The notes under the pieces are model-generated. The model worked only from the letters and a program-made list of their open reading frames with translations. It made no database searches and was not told the origin of the DNA. DNA of 64,000 nt. It comes from Ovis canadensis (taxonomy: Eukaryota > Chordata > Mammalia > Artiodactyla > Bovidae). This document shows, piece by piece, positions 34,948 to 54,523 of this stretch (positions are counted from its first letter, which is position 1; each line of letters begins with the position of its first letter). Position numbers and translations under genes: made by a program. The stretch is taken from contig NC_091255.1 of the NCBI RefSeq assembly GCF_042477335.2, positions 46,974,501-47,038,500 on the forward strand. The letters run 5' to 3'.

Positions 34948-35232
34948 GACTTTGCAGTGGTTAAGAATTCACCTGCCAATTCAGGGGACACGGTTCGATC
35001 CCTGGTCGGGGAAGACTCCACATGCCTCCGGGCAACTAAGCGCTTGCGCCACAACTACTGAGCCCACCTGAACTCTAGAGCTGCACCACGCATAAGAGGA
35101 ACCACCGCAGTGAGAAGACCAGGCACCCCAACTAGAGAGCAGCCCCCTCTCGCTGCAACTAGAGAAAGCCCACACACAGAAATGAAGACCCAGAACAACA
35201 AAATAGAAACAAATAAATAATCTTTTTAAAAA
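34948..35232 (+). repeat. Full-length CHR SINE with perfect 14-bp target-site duplication
   Basis: tRNA-Glu-like head with B box GGTTCGATCCCTGG, full CHR body and A-rich tail. Direct repeats AGAAAATGTCTCAG flank it at 34934-34947 and 35233-35246. Lies about 1.1 kb before the SCRN2 CpG island. Confidence 0.96.
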
Positions 35233-35747
35233 AGAAAATGTCTCAGATTTCAGATGTCCCAACAGCCTTATCTTGTAGGTTTTCCCCAGCCATCACTCCC
35301 GCAGCCTGCCCCCCGGGGAAACCTCAACCTCCACCTTCATTCCCATCCCAGGAATGACAAAAGGCTGGGATGCTGCGGCCAGAGCTCTGAGCAGCAGCAC
35401 TGATTGGTTGGCAGGGTGGACGTGGGCCAAGTATATAACCTGCACTGTCTCCTCTCCCCACATTCCAGAGGGCTCCATAAAGCAAACGGGAGTGAGATGC
35501 ATTCACTTAAATGCTGGTTATGGAGATGATTTATACAGGAAAATGACCTGGAAAGCAGAATATTTGAGATCAGAGTCTACCTCCATATGGATATATGCCC
35601 CCTTGGCCAAGATTTCTCCTTTGCTGTTTCGGTTACAAATCTTTGGACTAGAAATTTCCAAGTTTTCTTTCAAAGCTAACTTCCAATGAGTTTGAGCACT
35701 GTGGGGCAGAATTGGCCTTTGGGGACTCAGAATGGATTTTGTGCATA

Positions 35748-35945
35748 TGAGTTAGTTGCTCAGCTGTGTCTGACCCATTGTGGTCCCATGGATTGTAGCC
35801 CTTCAGGCTTCTCTGTCCACGGATTCTCCAGGCAAGAACATTGGAATGGGTAGCCATTCCCTTCTTCAGGGGATCTTCCCCACCCAGGGACTGAACCCCG
35901 GTCTCCCTCATTATTGGCAGATTCTTTACCATTTGAGCCACCAGG
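35748..35945 (-). repeat. Bov-tA SINE
   Basis: TTGCTCAGCTGTGTCTGACC, AGGCAAGAACATTGG and the head complement TTTACCATTTGAGCCACCAG. Flanking repeats are unclear. Confidence 0.88.
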
Positions 35946-36249
35946 TATATATGCCTTAAAATTTTTAAGGAATTCATTTAAATTATTCCCAGGCCTCCTG
36001 GCCTGTGACCACTCCTGTCGATCTTTCTCTTTTCGATCTTATTTCTGAGGGGTTGGGGAGGGGGAGGTGGGAGATGGGGAAGAGCCGGGGAAACAGGGTA
36101 TGCCGGGGATGCGAAGGAGAGTGCGCCAGCCTGGAATTGTGCCTTTGGAATTCAAATTAGGTCACAAGTAGCTGAGGTTCTTCCTTAATCTCCAGATGCC
36201 CCTAGCTGTCCACATTCTCTAACGAATCAGCCAAGTTTTCCTTTCTTCC

Positions 36250-36585
36250 CTTTTCACGTGGGCTTCTTTCCACCTCCGGCTCCCTCTCCCGACAGTGACC
36301 CCACTGGAGAAACTAGCGGATTCGTCGCAGCCTTCATCAGGCCTAAAAGCTGCACCCGGGTAGGACACGCAGCAAGCGGACTCCGAAGGCCGCTTCGCTC
36401 CAAGAAGTGGTGCTGGCGCGCGCTCTGCTGGAAAACGGAAGAACTGCAGGCGCTCGATTTCGACTCCGCCCCCGAGGCCAAAGTCTTCCAGGTCACTTCC
36501 AGGAGCCTCCGCCCCTGGGAGAGACCTTACCTGAAGCGGAGGCTGTAGGACTGCGGACTAAGCTGGGGATTTGCACGGAGAGAGG
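36250..36585 (+). other. SCRN2: Probable SCRN2 promoter and non-coding exon 1
   Basis: CpG-richness rises from about 36290. A donor AGAGG|GTGAGG with exon end 36585 could splice to the ATG-bearing exon at 36958. The 5' limit cannot be read from sequence. CpG density stays high to about 36860. Confidence 0.45.
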
Positions 36586-36666
36586 GTGAGGAGCATAAAG
36601 TGTTGGGGGAGCGAGAAAAGGGCCGACAGAAGAGGGGCTTGGGACTCTTGGAGAGAGGTTGGGTAG

Positions 36667-40014
<3,348 letters not shown>

Positions 40015-40153
40015 GCCTGGCCCCTCCTAACTTGGTCTGGGGTGCAGGGGGCTGCGGTGGGCACAGGACCCCTGGGGTAGAGGGCTAGAGCAATCCCCTC
40101 ACCTCATCCCCCACCCCAGCCTTGTTCTGAGTGGCCAGGTCGGCCTTAGCCCT

Positions 40154-40159
40154 AATAAA
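40154..40159 (+). terminator. SCRN2: SCRN2 poly(A) signal AATAAA
   Basis: Canonical AATAAA 140 nt after the SCRN2 stop, followed by a T/GT-rich stretch (TGTGTTTTATTTTCTTG), the expected downstream element. Confidence 0.88.
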
Positions 40160-40697
40160 TGTGTTTTATTTTCTTGTTCAGTGTCCAGGTTCAGTGGGGG
40201 TGGGAGGGCCAAGAGAGGACAAAGGGCAGCACTGCGGTGGCTGCAGGGCCTCTGGGAGCCTTGCTGGGCAGCACATTCTTCTGACTTAGGTGGTGGAGGA
40301 ACCTGTGAGGAGATGGGGGGCCCCCAGCATGTGGGTGCGGGAACATGGAGGGGCATGGCTGGTACAGCAGGTGGCTGCTCATGGGGAGAATTACAACCAC
40401 ACGTTTTTGGTTCCTGGCTTGAACCTTGGAAGGGCAGTCCTGGTGGTGGGGAGCGGTGGTATGCGATGTGTCTACTGTGAGATGGCATCTCCACCAGGCA
40501 GTGCCCGCCTCCTGCCGGCTCAGAAGCCAGGTGGGAGCCCTGAGGTGGGGTGCCAGTCCCTTGGGCAGTTCCTGAAAGATCCTGTTCTTTAGAATCAGGC
40601 TCTGTATTCCTGCTATGGTTTCTGGGTGCTTTTTACTGACAGCTTCCCCTGAGATGCCCCAGGTGATGCAGAAGACACACGCAGGGCCTAGAGATGC

Positions 40698-40703
40698 TTT
40701 ATT
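40698..40703 (-). terminator. LRRC46: LRRC46 poly(A) signal
   Basis: TTTATT on the plus strand (AATAAA on the minus strand), 104 nt beyond the LRRC46 stop. It leaves about 500 bp between the predicted 3' ends of LRRC46 and SCRN2. Confidence 0.8.
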
Positions 40704-40806
40704 GGGGACAGGCTCCTGCCACAGGCCAGGGCTCTCAGGCCGAGGAGAGGCCCACTCCTCGTTCCTCCATGTGCCTGGGGCTTTGCTGATAGCAGTGGGC
40801 TGCATT

Positions 40807-43800
40807 TCACTTCTTGATTCTTTTGGTCACAGTTTTGGTTGTGCTGGGGCCCCCAGCCAGAGAGGCCCTGGGGGCTGCGGCTACTCTGGCCCCCTTCCTT
40901 GCCTGAACAGTGCTTTGCTGGCCCCCGGGAGCCAGAGGGCACAGTCTCTTGGTGGTAGAGGAGGCCTGTGGCAAGGAAGCAGGCTCCGGGGGTGTCTCTT
41001 TCTCTTGAGTGGGAGTGACGGAAGGGCTGCTGTCCCCAGCCATGGGCACCCCCGGCAGCGGGGGCAGGTCTGTGAGGGTGGGCTGCGTCTCCACCCTCAG
41101 CTGGTGCTCCAGCAGGGCTGTCTGCTGCCTGAGCTCCCGGTGCTTGCTCATTTCCTGCTCCAGCTCCTTGAGGAAGCCTGTGAGGGGTGGGATGGTGGGT
41201 GGTGGATAGAGCCCCGGGCTTGGCAGAAGCACACTCTCCCCTACCATCCCTAGAGGGGAGGAGACAAGGCAGATTGGGAAGGACTATTCCAGCCCTGGGA
41301 CCACTTCCCCAGACACCACCGCCTGTCTTAGCGTCTCCCGGACCCCACAGGGCAGCTGCACCCTTTGGAAAGCAGGGTCACCTCGTTCTGAGCAGAATGG
41401 GCCTCTCAGCTCTGGGAACTCCTCATCCTCATCACTCAAGGCTGTATCCTCCTCATCCGAGGTCCAGCGCTCTGCCACAGGCTGCCCGTCCAGGTCTAGG
41501 AGCAGTGGCAGGGCTTCTGTCAACAGCTTCCTGCGGGGACGGAAAGAGCAGAGGTTACCTAGGAGGGCACCCCGGGTGTGGAGCTGGGAGGATGTGCAGA
41601 CACAAGCCGCAGCAACCACACCGGGAGGGGTGGTGTTCTTGAGCTAGAAGATGGGCCTGTGGTTAGGTCAACACGGGAACCTTCAGTTCCTCTCACCTGT
41701 AGCCATCCTGGTTGGTGCAGCTGTTTCCAGTCAGGTTGAGGATGAGAAGGCTCTCGGGGAATTCATCTGCACACAGCAAAGAAGGGGGGATGAGGTTCGC
41801 ACCCCCACTTTCCAGTCCAAAGCCACTGCCCCTTTGCACAGGTCCTGGCCCCCTGGAGGATGTGCTGCTGATGCAAGCACAGGGAGGAGGGCAGAGAGGA
41901 GGGAGGGCACCCCAGGACCTATTCCATGAGCCAGGGCAAGGGCGTTCCTACCCAGCTTGAGTGTTTCTATCAGGTTCTCAGAAAGGTCCAGAAACTGGAG
42001 GTGGGGGAGGTCACGGAGGTTTTCCACTTGCCTAATTTGGTTTCCTGCCAGAGACAGGAAGCTGTAGGGGAAGGGAGGGGAAAAGACAGCTGAATCACAG
42101 GATAGTTGGAGGAAGGGATGGGGCCCCAGGTGCCCGGGGCCCCCCTGGCTCAGCAGCTGGATGAGTGGGGACACAGGGCCTCCTGGGATCAGGGAAGCAG
42201 AGCTAGGCTTGTAGGGTCCTTGGCTGACCAGCAGCCAGGCTTGGGGACATCTGAGCCAGTTTTCTGGAGTATTACCAGGTTTTCTCCCCTTCATTCTAGC
42301 TCTTCTCCCCTCCCCCAACCCTGCCGGAGCCCTGGCACCATGTACCGTAAGGAGGGGACGCAGGCCAGGTTCTCAATTCGCTGAATCTTGTTCTGCAGGA
42401 AGAGACCAAGGTGGGGAAACCAGGCTAAGGTCAGTTGAGTGGGGTCCCTTTAAAAGGACAAAGCCCTAAGACCGTATCTACTCTTGAGGCTGGAGACCTG
42501 GCCCTTTGGGAATGATCACCCCTCCCCTTGAACAAGTCGTGAGTGCCTTGGGATGATTTGCTTTCTCCAAGTCGATGGCTGAGAACATAAATTTGGGGCT
42601 GGCTAAACTTGATTTAAGTACCCTGATTGCCCCACAACCTGGACATCAGAGAAAGGAAACCAAGGTGGGGGCCAGGAAACGGAAAGGCCTTGGTGGTGGA
42701 CTGCACACACCAAGGGAAGTGCAAACCTATACTACTTTGATCTGCCCAGTGTCTGTGGGGGAAACTGGGTGGGATCTGGGTGTATTCAACCTGAGGGAGC
42801 CTAGAGATTAACCACGCCCCCTCCCACCCCCACCAAAAAGCCTTTGAGGTTCTGAAGGATGCAGAGGAATCTTATGCTTTCCTCTTCCTTTCCTTCAAAA
42901 CAGGAAATGAACTTGAGCTGTATAACATGAGAGATTTAGGACAGACACCATCTAGGACTTCTAGAACAAGAAAAGTGTCTGATAGAAAAACGGTGATTTA
43001 AGAGCACGGTCAGGATCTCTTTTGGGTGCATTGGTCTTTCAATTCAGCAGAATTCTGATCTCTTTTGGGTGTCCTGGTCTTTGAATTCAACAGAATTCCT
43101 GATTCATCTGGAACCGTTTCAATGAAGGTCTGCCTGCCTGAACACCAGTAAATGGGCAAGATGACCTGGTTGGCGTCTTTCAGATTAAACAGACATGGCT
43201 CATAGGGGCTGGAGTCCCCTCCCCAGGGAGAAGGGAGGGCAGGAGGCAGGACATTACCCCTTGCAGATAGAGGCTGTGAAGATTCTGGAGGCCCTCTAAG
43301 TTCCTGATAGTGGTAATTCCCTCCCGGTCCAGGCGAACAGTCTGCAGTTCAGCAAGCGTGTGGAACCTGGGCAAATGGGTGCTGTGACGGAGTGCCACTT
43401 CTGTGGTCTCTTAGCAGGAAGATGGAGGGGACGGTGTTTTAAGGAGGGATGGATGGCTCAGTGACTCTGATCAGATGTCAGAGAAACCTGCTTGACTCAT
43501 GAGGTGGGGTCTAGATTGGGAACCTGGGTTGACTTGGAGACCTCGGTATCTATCAGTAGCACTGGGAGGGATAAGGGTGAGAGGGGAGTGAGACTCCTTG
43601 GACTGGGCAACTGGGTGATGGCAGCTTATGGTTCCTGCAGATGTGGGGGCAGACTTCCCCCAGCCAGCTTGGGTTGGGGAGGCAGGGGCTGGGACAGAGA
43701 GGAGATCCTTCCTCACATCCCTTCTGAGTGGTCCTTGGAAGGAAAATCACTTGTTCCACCCACCCATTCGTTAATCCTGCAACACTTACTGAATGCCCAT

Positions 43801-44877
43801 TAGAGACAAATGAGAGAGTCCCTGCCCATCACTATTAGGGAAGCTGGCCAAACATCTATGACAAGTGGATGACAGAAGCATGTGCAGAGGACTAAGGGAG
43901 TACATGGACTATACATTGAATCCAGAGGATTCAGGGAATGCTTCCTGGGGGAGATGACACATAAGTAGGAGTTAGACTGGAAGGAGAGGGGGGATGAGAA
44001 AGCATTTCAAGCAGAAGGAATAGTATGTGTGATTCCAGCCTTTCTTCAACTGCAATGTGCCCATGAATCCCTTAGGGAGTCTTGTTAAAGTGCAGATTTT
44101 GATTCAGTAAGTGGGCCTGAGATTCTTCATTTCTAACAAGCTCCTAGGTGATGCAGATGCTGCCCACTCACCCCAGGACCACTCTGAGTAGTAAGTGCTA
44201 AGCTGTGAGAACATGGGGTCTTAGAGGAATCACACTTACGGAGAGTGGCAAAAAATAAGGTTGAAAAGGCACCAGGCTAAAGTGTTTGGATTTTATTCTG
44301 GAGGTGCTAGGAAGTTAAGGAAGGTCCTATCAGGGAATGTCTGATCAGATTTGTTATTTAAAAGGATCATTTTGGCAACAGTATGGGGTGCCTGGACTGG
44401 AGGCAGACAGGCTAATTAGGAGTTTGTTGAGAAGTGATGACTTTAGACCCTTATTTAAAGCAACTGAGTGGGCATGGTGAAAAAAAGATAGAATGATTTT
44501 TAAGGAGGAAGAATCAGTTGGACATTGCCACTGAATGAATGTGTAGAGTGAGTAAAGAGAGACAAAAGTAAGCTGACAAATCAGTAGAGCTCAGGTTGCT
44601 GGTCATTCTGTGTGTTTCAATGTTCCAGCACCCCTTTCCTCTCCGGTGCACTTACATCTTCTCTGACAGATCCTCATCCTCAGGGAAGGCCAAGTTCCGC
44701 CTAGTGATGAGGGCTTCAGTAATGCACATGCCATTGACTTCCTCTGGACTCTGGGCAAGTTTAGCTGTGAAAAGATGAGTCCAATTGTTACATTTCCTTG
44801 TTCTTGGAGGCCTGACTCTACTACTGTTAACCAACTGTTCTACCTACCGTCCCACCTCCCTACTCACCTCCAGGCAT
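40807..44877 (-). CDS. LRRC46: Leucine-rich repeat-containing protein 46, eight coding exons
   Basis: LRR protein of axonemes and sperm flagella (a role in mouse flagellum formation is reported). Coding exons, in transcript order: 44877-44868, 44764-44656, 43366-43258, 42392-42346, 42061-41952, 41766-41697, 41530-41382 and 41177-40807. They total 975 nt = 324 aa plus stop (human 321), all in phase. The start MPGAKLAQSPEE aligns with the remembered human N-terminus. About five SDS22-like LRRs span roughly residues 45-145, with cores such as LHSLYLQGNKI, LRFLSLAGNQI and LQFLDLSENLI, capped by LLTEALPLLLDLDG. Then comes an acidic stretch (SDEEDTALSDEDEE) and a coiled-coil-like helix near 203-231 (FLKELEQEMSKHREL). 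The tail is basic, ending KRIKK. Divergent from MRPL10; tail-to-tail with SCRN2. Confidence 0.94.
43014..43099 (+). repeat. 43-bp tandem duplication in LRRC46 intron
   Basis: Units 43014-43056 and 43057-43099 both begin GATCTCTTTTGGGTG and contain TTGGTCTTT/CTGGTCTTT and AGAATTC. They differ at about six positions. Confidence 0.9.
43770..44030 (-). repeat. L2-like LINE relic in LRRC46 intron
   Basis: AACACTTACTGAATGCCC, AGTCCCTGCCCATCA, ATGCTTCCTGGGGGAGATG and GCATTTCAAGCAGAAGGAAT follow L2-like order. A likely continuation of the same relic (44220-44480) is cut by the MER5 element at 44036. Confidence 0.4.
44036..44215 (+). mobile_element. MER5A1-like hAT relic in LRRC46 intron
   Basis: TTTTGATTCAGTAAGTGGGC, TTCTAACAAGCTCCTAGGTG, ATGCAGATGCTGC and CACTCTGAGTAGTAAG match the MER5A1/B layout. 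Ends degenerate. Confidence 0.55.
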
Positions 44878-45353
44878 GATCTAAAAGTTGCTGGCTTGCA
44901 GAGCGATTGGAACGAAGAGAAGTAGAGCGGCTTGGACAGCCCCTGGGAATGGAAGAACCCAGGATGGTATGAGGAGAGAGAAGCTCAGAGAATTGGGGGA
45001 TAATGGAAAGGGGTTGGCTCAGAGCTAACTGTTGGGGTAGGGCAGAAGACGAAAGTAAATCGAAGTGGAGGATCTGGAATTTGAGGGGTGTATAGGGGCT
45101 TTCCAGGCCGCCTACAGGGGGATTGTAGGTAGATAGCGGTGCGGACGGATGGAAAGAGCGGCTCGAGGCGTCGTTGCTAGGAGACCGGACGCCTGACGAC
45201 GCCCTGGCGAGGGCGGGCTCCCAGGTGCCGGGTTCGGCGCATGCGGATTGCTGCTCCAGCCGGCGGTTCCTCCCTCCGCTTCCGGTCCTGGTACTACCCA
45301 CAATACTTAGCTCTTTCCGTCGCGCTCGTCTCCCGGTCCTTCTTCCGGTGGTG
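44878..45353. promoter_or_regulatory. Bidirectional LRRC46/MRPL10 promoter
   Basis: The 476 bp between the two divergent ATGs. The MRPL10-proximal half is CpG-rich (about 45130-45420). Visible motifs: NRF1-type GCGCATGCGG (45237-45246), ETS-type CTTCCGG (45279-45285 and 45342-45348), and a pyrimidine-rich, TOP-like tract just before the MRPL10 start. There is no TATA box. NRF1 and ETS (GABP) sites are typical of nuclear genes for mitochondrial proteins. On the minus strand, a possible 5'-UTR acceptor CCATTCCCAG precedes the LRRC46 ATG at about 44943. Confidence 0.75.
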
Positions 45354-50624
<5,271 letters not shown>

Positions 50625-50648
50625 CCAGCCTCCTGTACCCAGCCTGCC

Positions 50649-50654
50649 CATAAA
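50649..50654 (+). terminator. MRPL10: Possible MRPL10 poly(A) signal (CATAAA variant)
   Basis: CATAAA 25 nt after the MRPL10 stop, with a TCTGCCCTGTTGGCTGT stretch behind it. It is a known but weaker hexamer. The next canonical AATAAA on this strand is at 52261-52266, so a longer 3' UTR is also possible. Confidence 0.45.
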
Positions 50655-50659
50655 TACAT

Positions 50660-52849
50660 TCTGCCCTGTTGGCTGTCGGAGACATGGGGAATTTAGGGTA
50701 GGGAGTGGTGGTGTTACCTGGCTTTTACTGACAATGATCTCTTCCAGTACATGGCCACCCAGAGATGTAGGGGAATTTCATTTCAGAACAGAGGCTTGTA
50801 ATCACTGTCTTTGTTCCTAGTTTTCCTAACTTGGGACCTGATAGGAGCCATCTCTTTCCATTTTCCAGGTCCAAGGCGGAGAAGCCCTGTCTTCTGTTTT
50901 CACTGTGCCGTGCTGCACACGCCTCCCAGCCTAGCCCCTTGTGGCTCCTATGTGCCAGAATAGCTCAGCTGAGTAGTTAATTGTGCTGAGAATGGCATCT
51001 GTTGAGAGCCTGCTGTGCCAGGCTCACTGCTAACCACTTTACATGTGCTAGTTCCTTGATTTCTCACATAATTATCCCCATTTCACAGACAGGAAGACTG
51101 TGGGGAAAAGAAGTTAAATGGCCTGTGAAAGGTCATGCTGTTAGTAAGAGGCAGCACAGGGACTGAAGCAGGCTCTTTTCAGCTGTGAAGATGCTCCCCT
51201 GGTTTTCTACACTAGAGCTTTCTCATTAGGGTCCCAAAAGTGCTTTGAGAGTTAATGCTGTACCCTTGGGGTGTGTCATGTCATGGGAAAGTTCGGAGTA
51301 CTGCTTTATGATAAAGTGAAATACATATTTCTTAACTGTGTTTTGCTGTTTATAAGCTTATCCTCCCTGTAGACATATTCCCAGGGTCATCTCTGACTCA
51401 CTTCCCTTCCTCTTCCCATGTCCAAGCCTGCCACTTCCCTGTACCTGCTCTCACAAATGACACCGCTTACATGCATGTCCTTTTGAAGGCAGCCGCCCGC
51501 TTTACCAAGTAGCTGACATGTCTCAGGTAGTTCAAAACAAAAAGAGCTGAGTGAGGGGGAAACCAGGATTCTGTTTTAATGTCAGGGTCTGAAGGCTCTT
51601 AGTAGAGGCCTCATCCAGGTCTCAGGGAACTAAAGTTTCTCATGGAGGATGTTTAACTTGGAGCCCGCCCTTGTCCTTGATGGGAGCACGTTCCATGTGG
51701 ACACGGGTGATGCACAGAGTTGGCCATGGACCGTTTCTGGGACTTGGAGCAGTGCCGCAGCTTCCTCAGTCCTGGGCAGACGCTGCTCTGGCAGTGGCTA
51801 TCTGCGGCAGCTTTTCCTTCCCTGGTCCGGGATCAGCTTCCCACGGTGCCCAGCTCTGCCCTTCGCCCAGGGATGCTCAATCAACATAAGGTGAAGTAAA
51901 AGGCCCTTGAGGTGCCTGGGTGCCAGAGCTAGTCTGGCCAGCGCTGCCCAGTGCTCTCCCTGGCTCCAGAGCCCTGCCAGGTGCCAACAGCGCCCTCCTG
52001 GGGTGGCAGGAACTGTGCTGAGGTTCTGAATGGAACACAGAGCACGCGTCTTCTGAGCAATGTAAGACCCTGAAGGGTAAGCCGAGACTGAGGCGGCAAC
52101 AGCTGGATGGGAAAGTGGCCCACATCATACTGGGAATCAAAGAACCTCAGACTGCACCCTTCACCCACTGGCGGTGCATGAGGCCACACCATTCAAAACC
52201 TACTTTCTAGAAAGGGGCTGTACTGCACTTAAAGCTGTCAGTCCAGTTCACATCCATTTGAATAAATTCCAGACTTTTCAGCAAGAGCAAGTTTTTAATT
52301 AAAATTGAGCAGCTGGACACTATTCTAGCAGAAGGGTAAAGGCGCTCAGAGAGGGAGGCTGGGCTAGCCCTTTACCAGCCAGCTGGTTACTGCCCTGGAC
52401 CTGCTCCTGATCCAGACTTGGTAGGCCGGGGGTGGGTGGGAGTGTCCTACCACCTAGGTGCTTCCAGCCCCCTTGAGTCCTGACCTGGCAGCGCATCACC
52501 CCAGTGACAGCCTCACTGTGGCCCTCTTAACCTTGACTGCCCTGCTGACTGTGCCCTTGGCACCATCGACTGTGTCCCCTCGGGCCATCCCTCCCCTCCT
52601 GTCAACCTGATAGCTCTGCTGGCTCCAAATCTAGCCACCTATTTTCAGTTGTAAAACGAGAAGCGGGGGTTAACAAGGAAACGGCCTTGGGTACTAACGG
52701 GTCAAGGCCATGCTGGTATGAGTAAATTCTTTACCACCGCTGGCTTGAGGCCAGCAACTCCTCAGTACTCTGTGATCTATCTGGAACTGTGCCCAAAGGG
52801 GACTCTGTCCTCACTCCCAAGCCTGGACACTGGGGAGTCAGCTCAGCCC
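50660..52849. other. MRPL10-OSBPL7 intergenic segment
   Basis: No gene recognised. Contains one MIR and an AATAAA at 52261-52266 that could mark a longer MRPL10 transcript. ORFs here are short and lack domains. Confidence 0.5.
51000..51180 (-). repeat. MIR element between MRPL10 and OSBPL7
   Basis: GTGCCAGGCTCACTGCTAAC, CCCCATTTCACAGACAGG and AAAGGTCATGCTGTTAGTAA are the MIR complement in order. Confidence 0.75.
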
Positions 52850-53098
52850 TGAGTCCTCCGGGGAGCAGGGGGGCAGAGCTGAGCGGCCGCCTGGAGCTCG
52901 GCAGGAGGAGGGGCCGAGGAGGGGGAGGTGAGGAGATCCGGCTAGAGGGGAGGCTCCGACGTCTCCTTCCTTCCTGGTTCCTGCTGCAGCTGCCACCACT
53001 GCTCAGCTCTGAGAGCAGGGAGCCGGTGGCTTGGAGACGGTGATTCAGAGGCGGAGCGGTGCTCGGGCCAAGAAGCACTGGCGTCCATGGACCCTGGG
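52850..53098 (+). other. OSBPL7: Probable OSBPL7 non-coding exon 1 and promoter
   Basis: GC-rich segment with a NotI-like GCGGCCGC, GAGG-rich runs and a good donor CTGGG|GTAAGG with exon end 53098. It would splice to the ATG exon beginning at 54500. The transcription start is not visible; limits are approximate. Confidence 0.45.
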
Positions 53099-54523
53099 GT
53101 AAGGGGGCTGCTCTGGCATCAGCTGACATTCCCTGAGAGGGCTTCCTCCCACCTGAAGCTGGTGGGTCACTGCTCCGGAGATGAGGGCGGGAATGGAGCT
53201 GGAAAGAGGGCACCCACCTGGCTCACCTCGACCTGCGCCCTCCGCAACAGAGTCTGCTTCTCCACACACAAGCAGTGAGGGGCCAGGAAGAGGGTACAGG
53301 GATGTCCCAATACTGGAAGAGTTTGGGAACTTCCAATGGCTAAATGCAGGAGTTTCCCCCAGATCAGCCTCTCATAGTGTAGCATGGACCCCTCTGCCCT
53401 GACCTTCCCGCCACCCGCACCCCCCATATCCCTGTCCCTCCTGACCTCAGCTCCTCAGGTGCTTGCTAGCTCCATCAGAAGATGTGAGCTGTTTACCCGG
53501 CCTCAGGCTAACCTTGCCCCCTCCAGTCCCCTCCCCCATCTCTCACACACAGAGTCTCATGCATTATTGATCCCCTCGTGGAGTCAGGATGGCCAGGACT
53601 GGTGCCCAGGGCGCCTGTGGGCACGGCTGAGGGACCAGTGTGGACCTCAGCATGTGTCTCCATCAGTCTGTCCCCAGCACTCTCCATGTGGATGGTGTTT
53701 CTCAGGAGGAGCCCCAAGGACTGGGATGGAAAAAAGGAGGTTGGGTGGGGGTGGGGGGAGGGGGTGGTGGTGGGCCGAGGGTCCGAAGTGGGCATCCTAA
53801 GAGGATGATTGATGGGGGGGCCCAGGGGAAAATGGGGGCTGTGTCAGGGGTCTCTCCAGGCAGGACAATGGGAGCCCGTGAACTAGAAGATACGGAGGCC
53901 CGTTGGTCAGGCAGCTGGTGGCCTCTATGGAGCTGGGGTCAAGGGTTGGGGGGGTGCTCTGTAAAAGGTTGATGGCAGGGGCGTCTGCACTTCTGTGGTG
54001 GTGGTAGTGGGGTTGGGATCCCGAGGAAGAGGAGCTGGGGTGAGATCTCGCCTGCCCAGTCCCTGAATCCCTCTGCCCTATTTTGGAGCCTCTTCCTTCA
54101 CTGCCCGGCTCACCTCTGATTACCCCCCCCCAGGGAATCCTCCAGAGAAAGCACCCAGTGTGTCCTAGAGCCAGAGAATATGTGTGCCTAAGGTGGGGCG
54201 GAGTGGACTTTTCGAGGTTTTCTCTTGGCACTGGCCTGCCTGCTGCACTTTCTGCCTCTCTGGGCAGTGGCCGCAGCCGGAGGGTGTGGGCAGGGAGACC
54301 TGCCCTGGGTGGGGATGGGCTCGGGATGGGCTTGGCAGGTGAGCAGAAGATGTGCTGGGGCTCTCAAGGCTCAGAGGGAGCGGGAGGGGGCGGAGGTGGG
54401 GAAGGTGATAGCCAAGTCTGTGCTCACAGGTTCTCTCTCTGCTTGAAGGGCCCCCTCAGGACAAGGTGACGTCCCTCCCCTTGTGCTCTCCGTCCACAGC
54501 AGGGAGTGGCCACTCCCTTCCCC

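Noticed and set aside
34948-35040. Possible tRNA gene (B-box GGTTCGATCCC)
   Set aside because: It is the tRNA-derived head of a CHR SINE with a target-site duplication and A-tail; no intact cloverleaf was seen.
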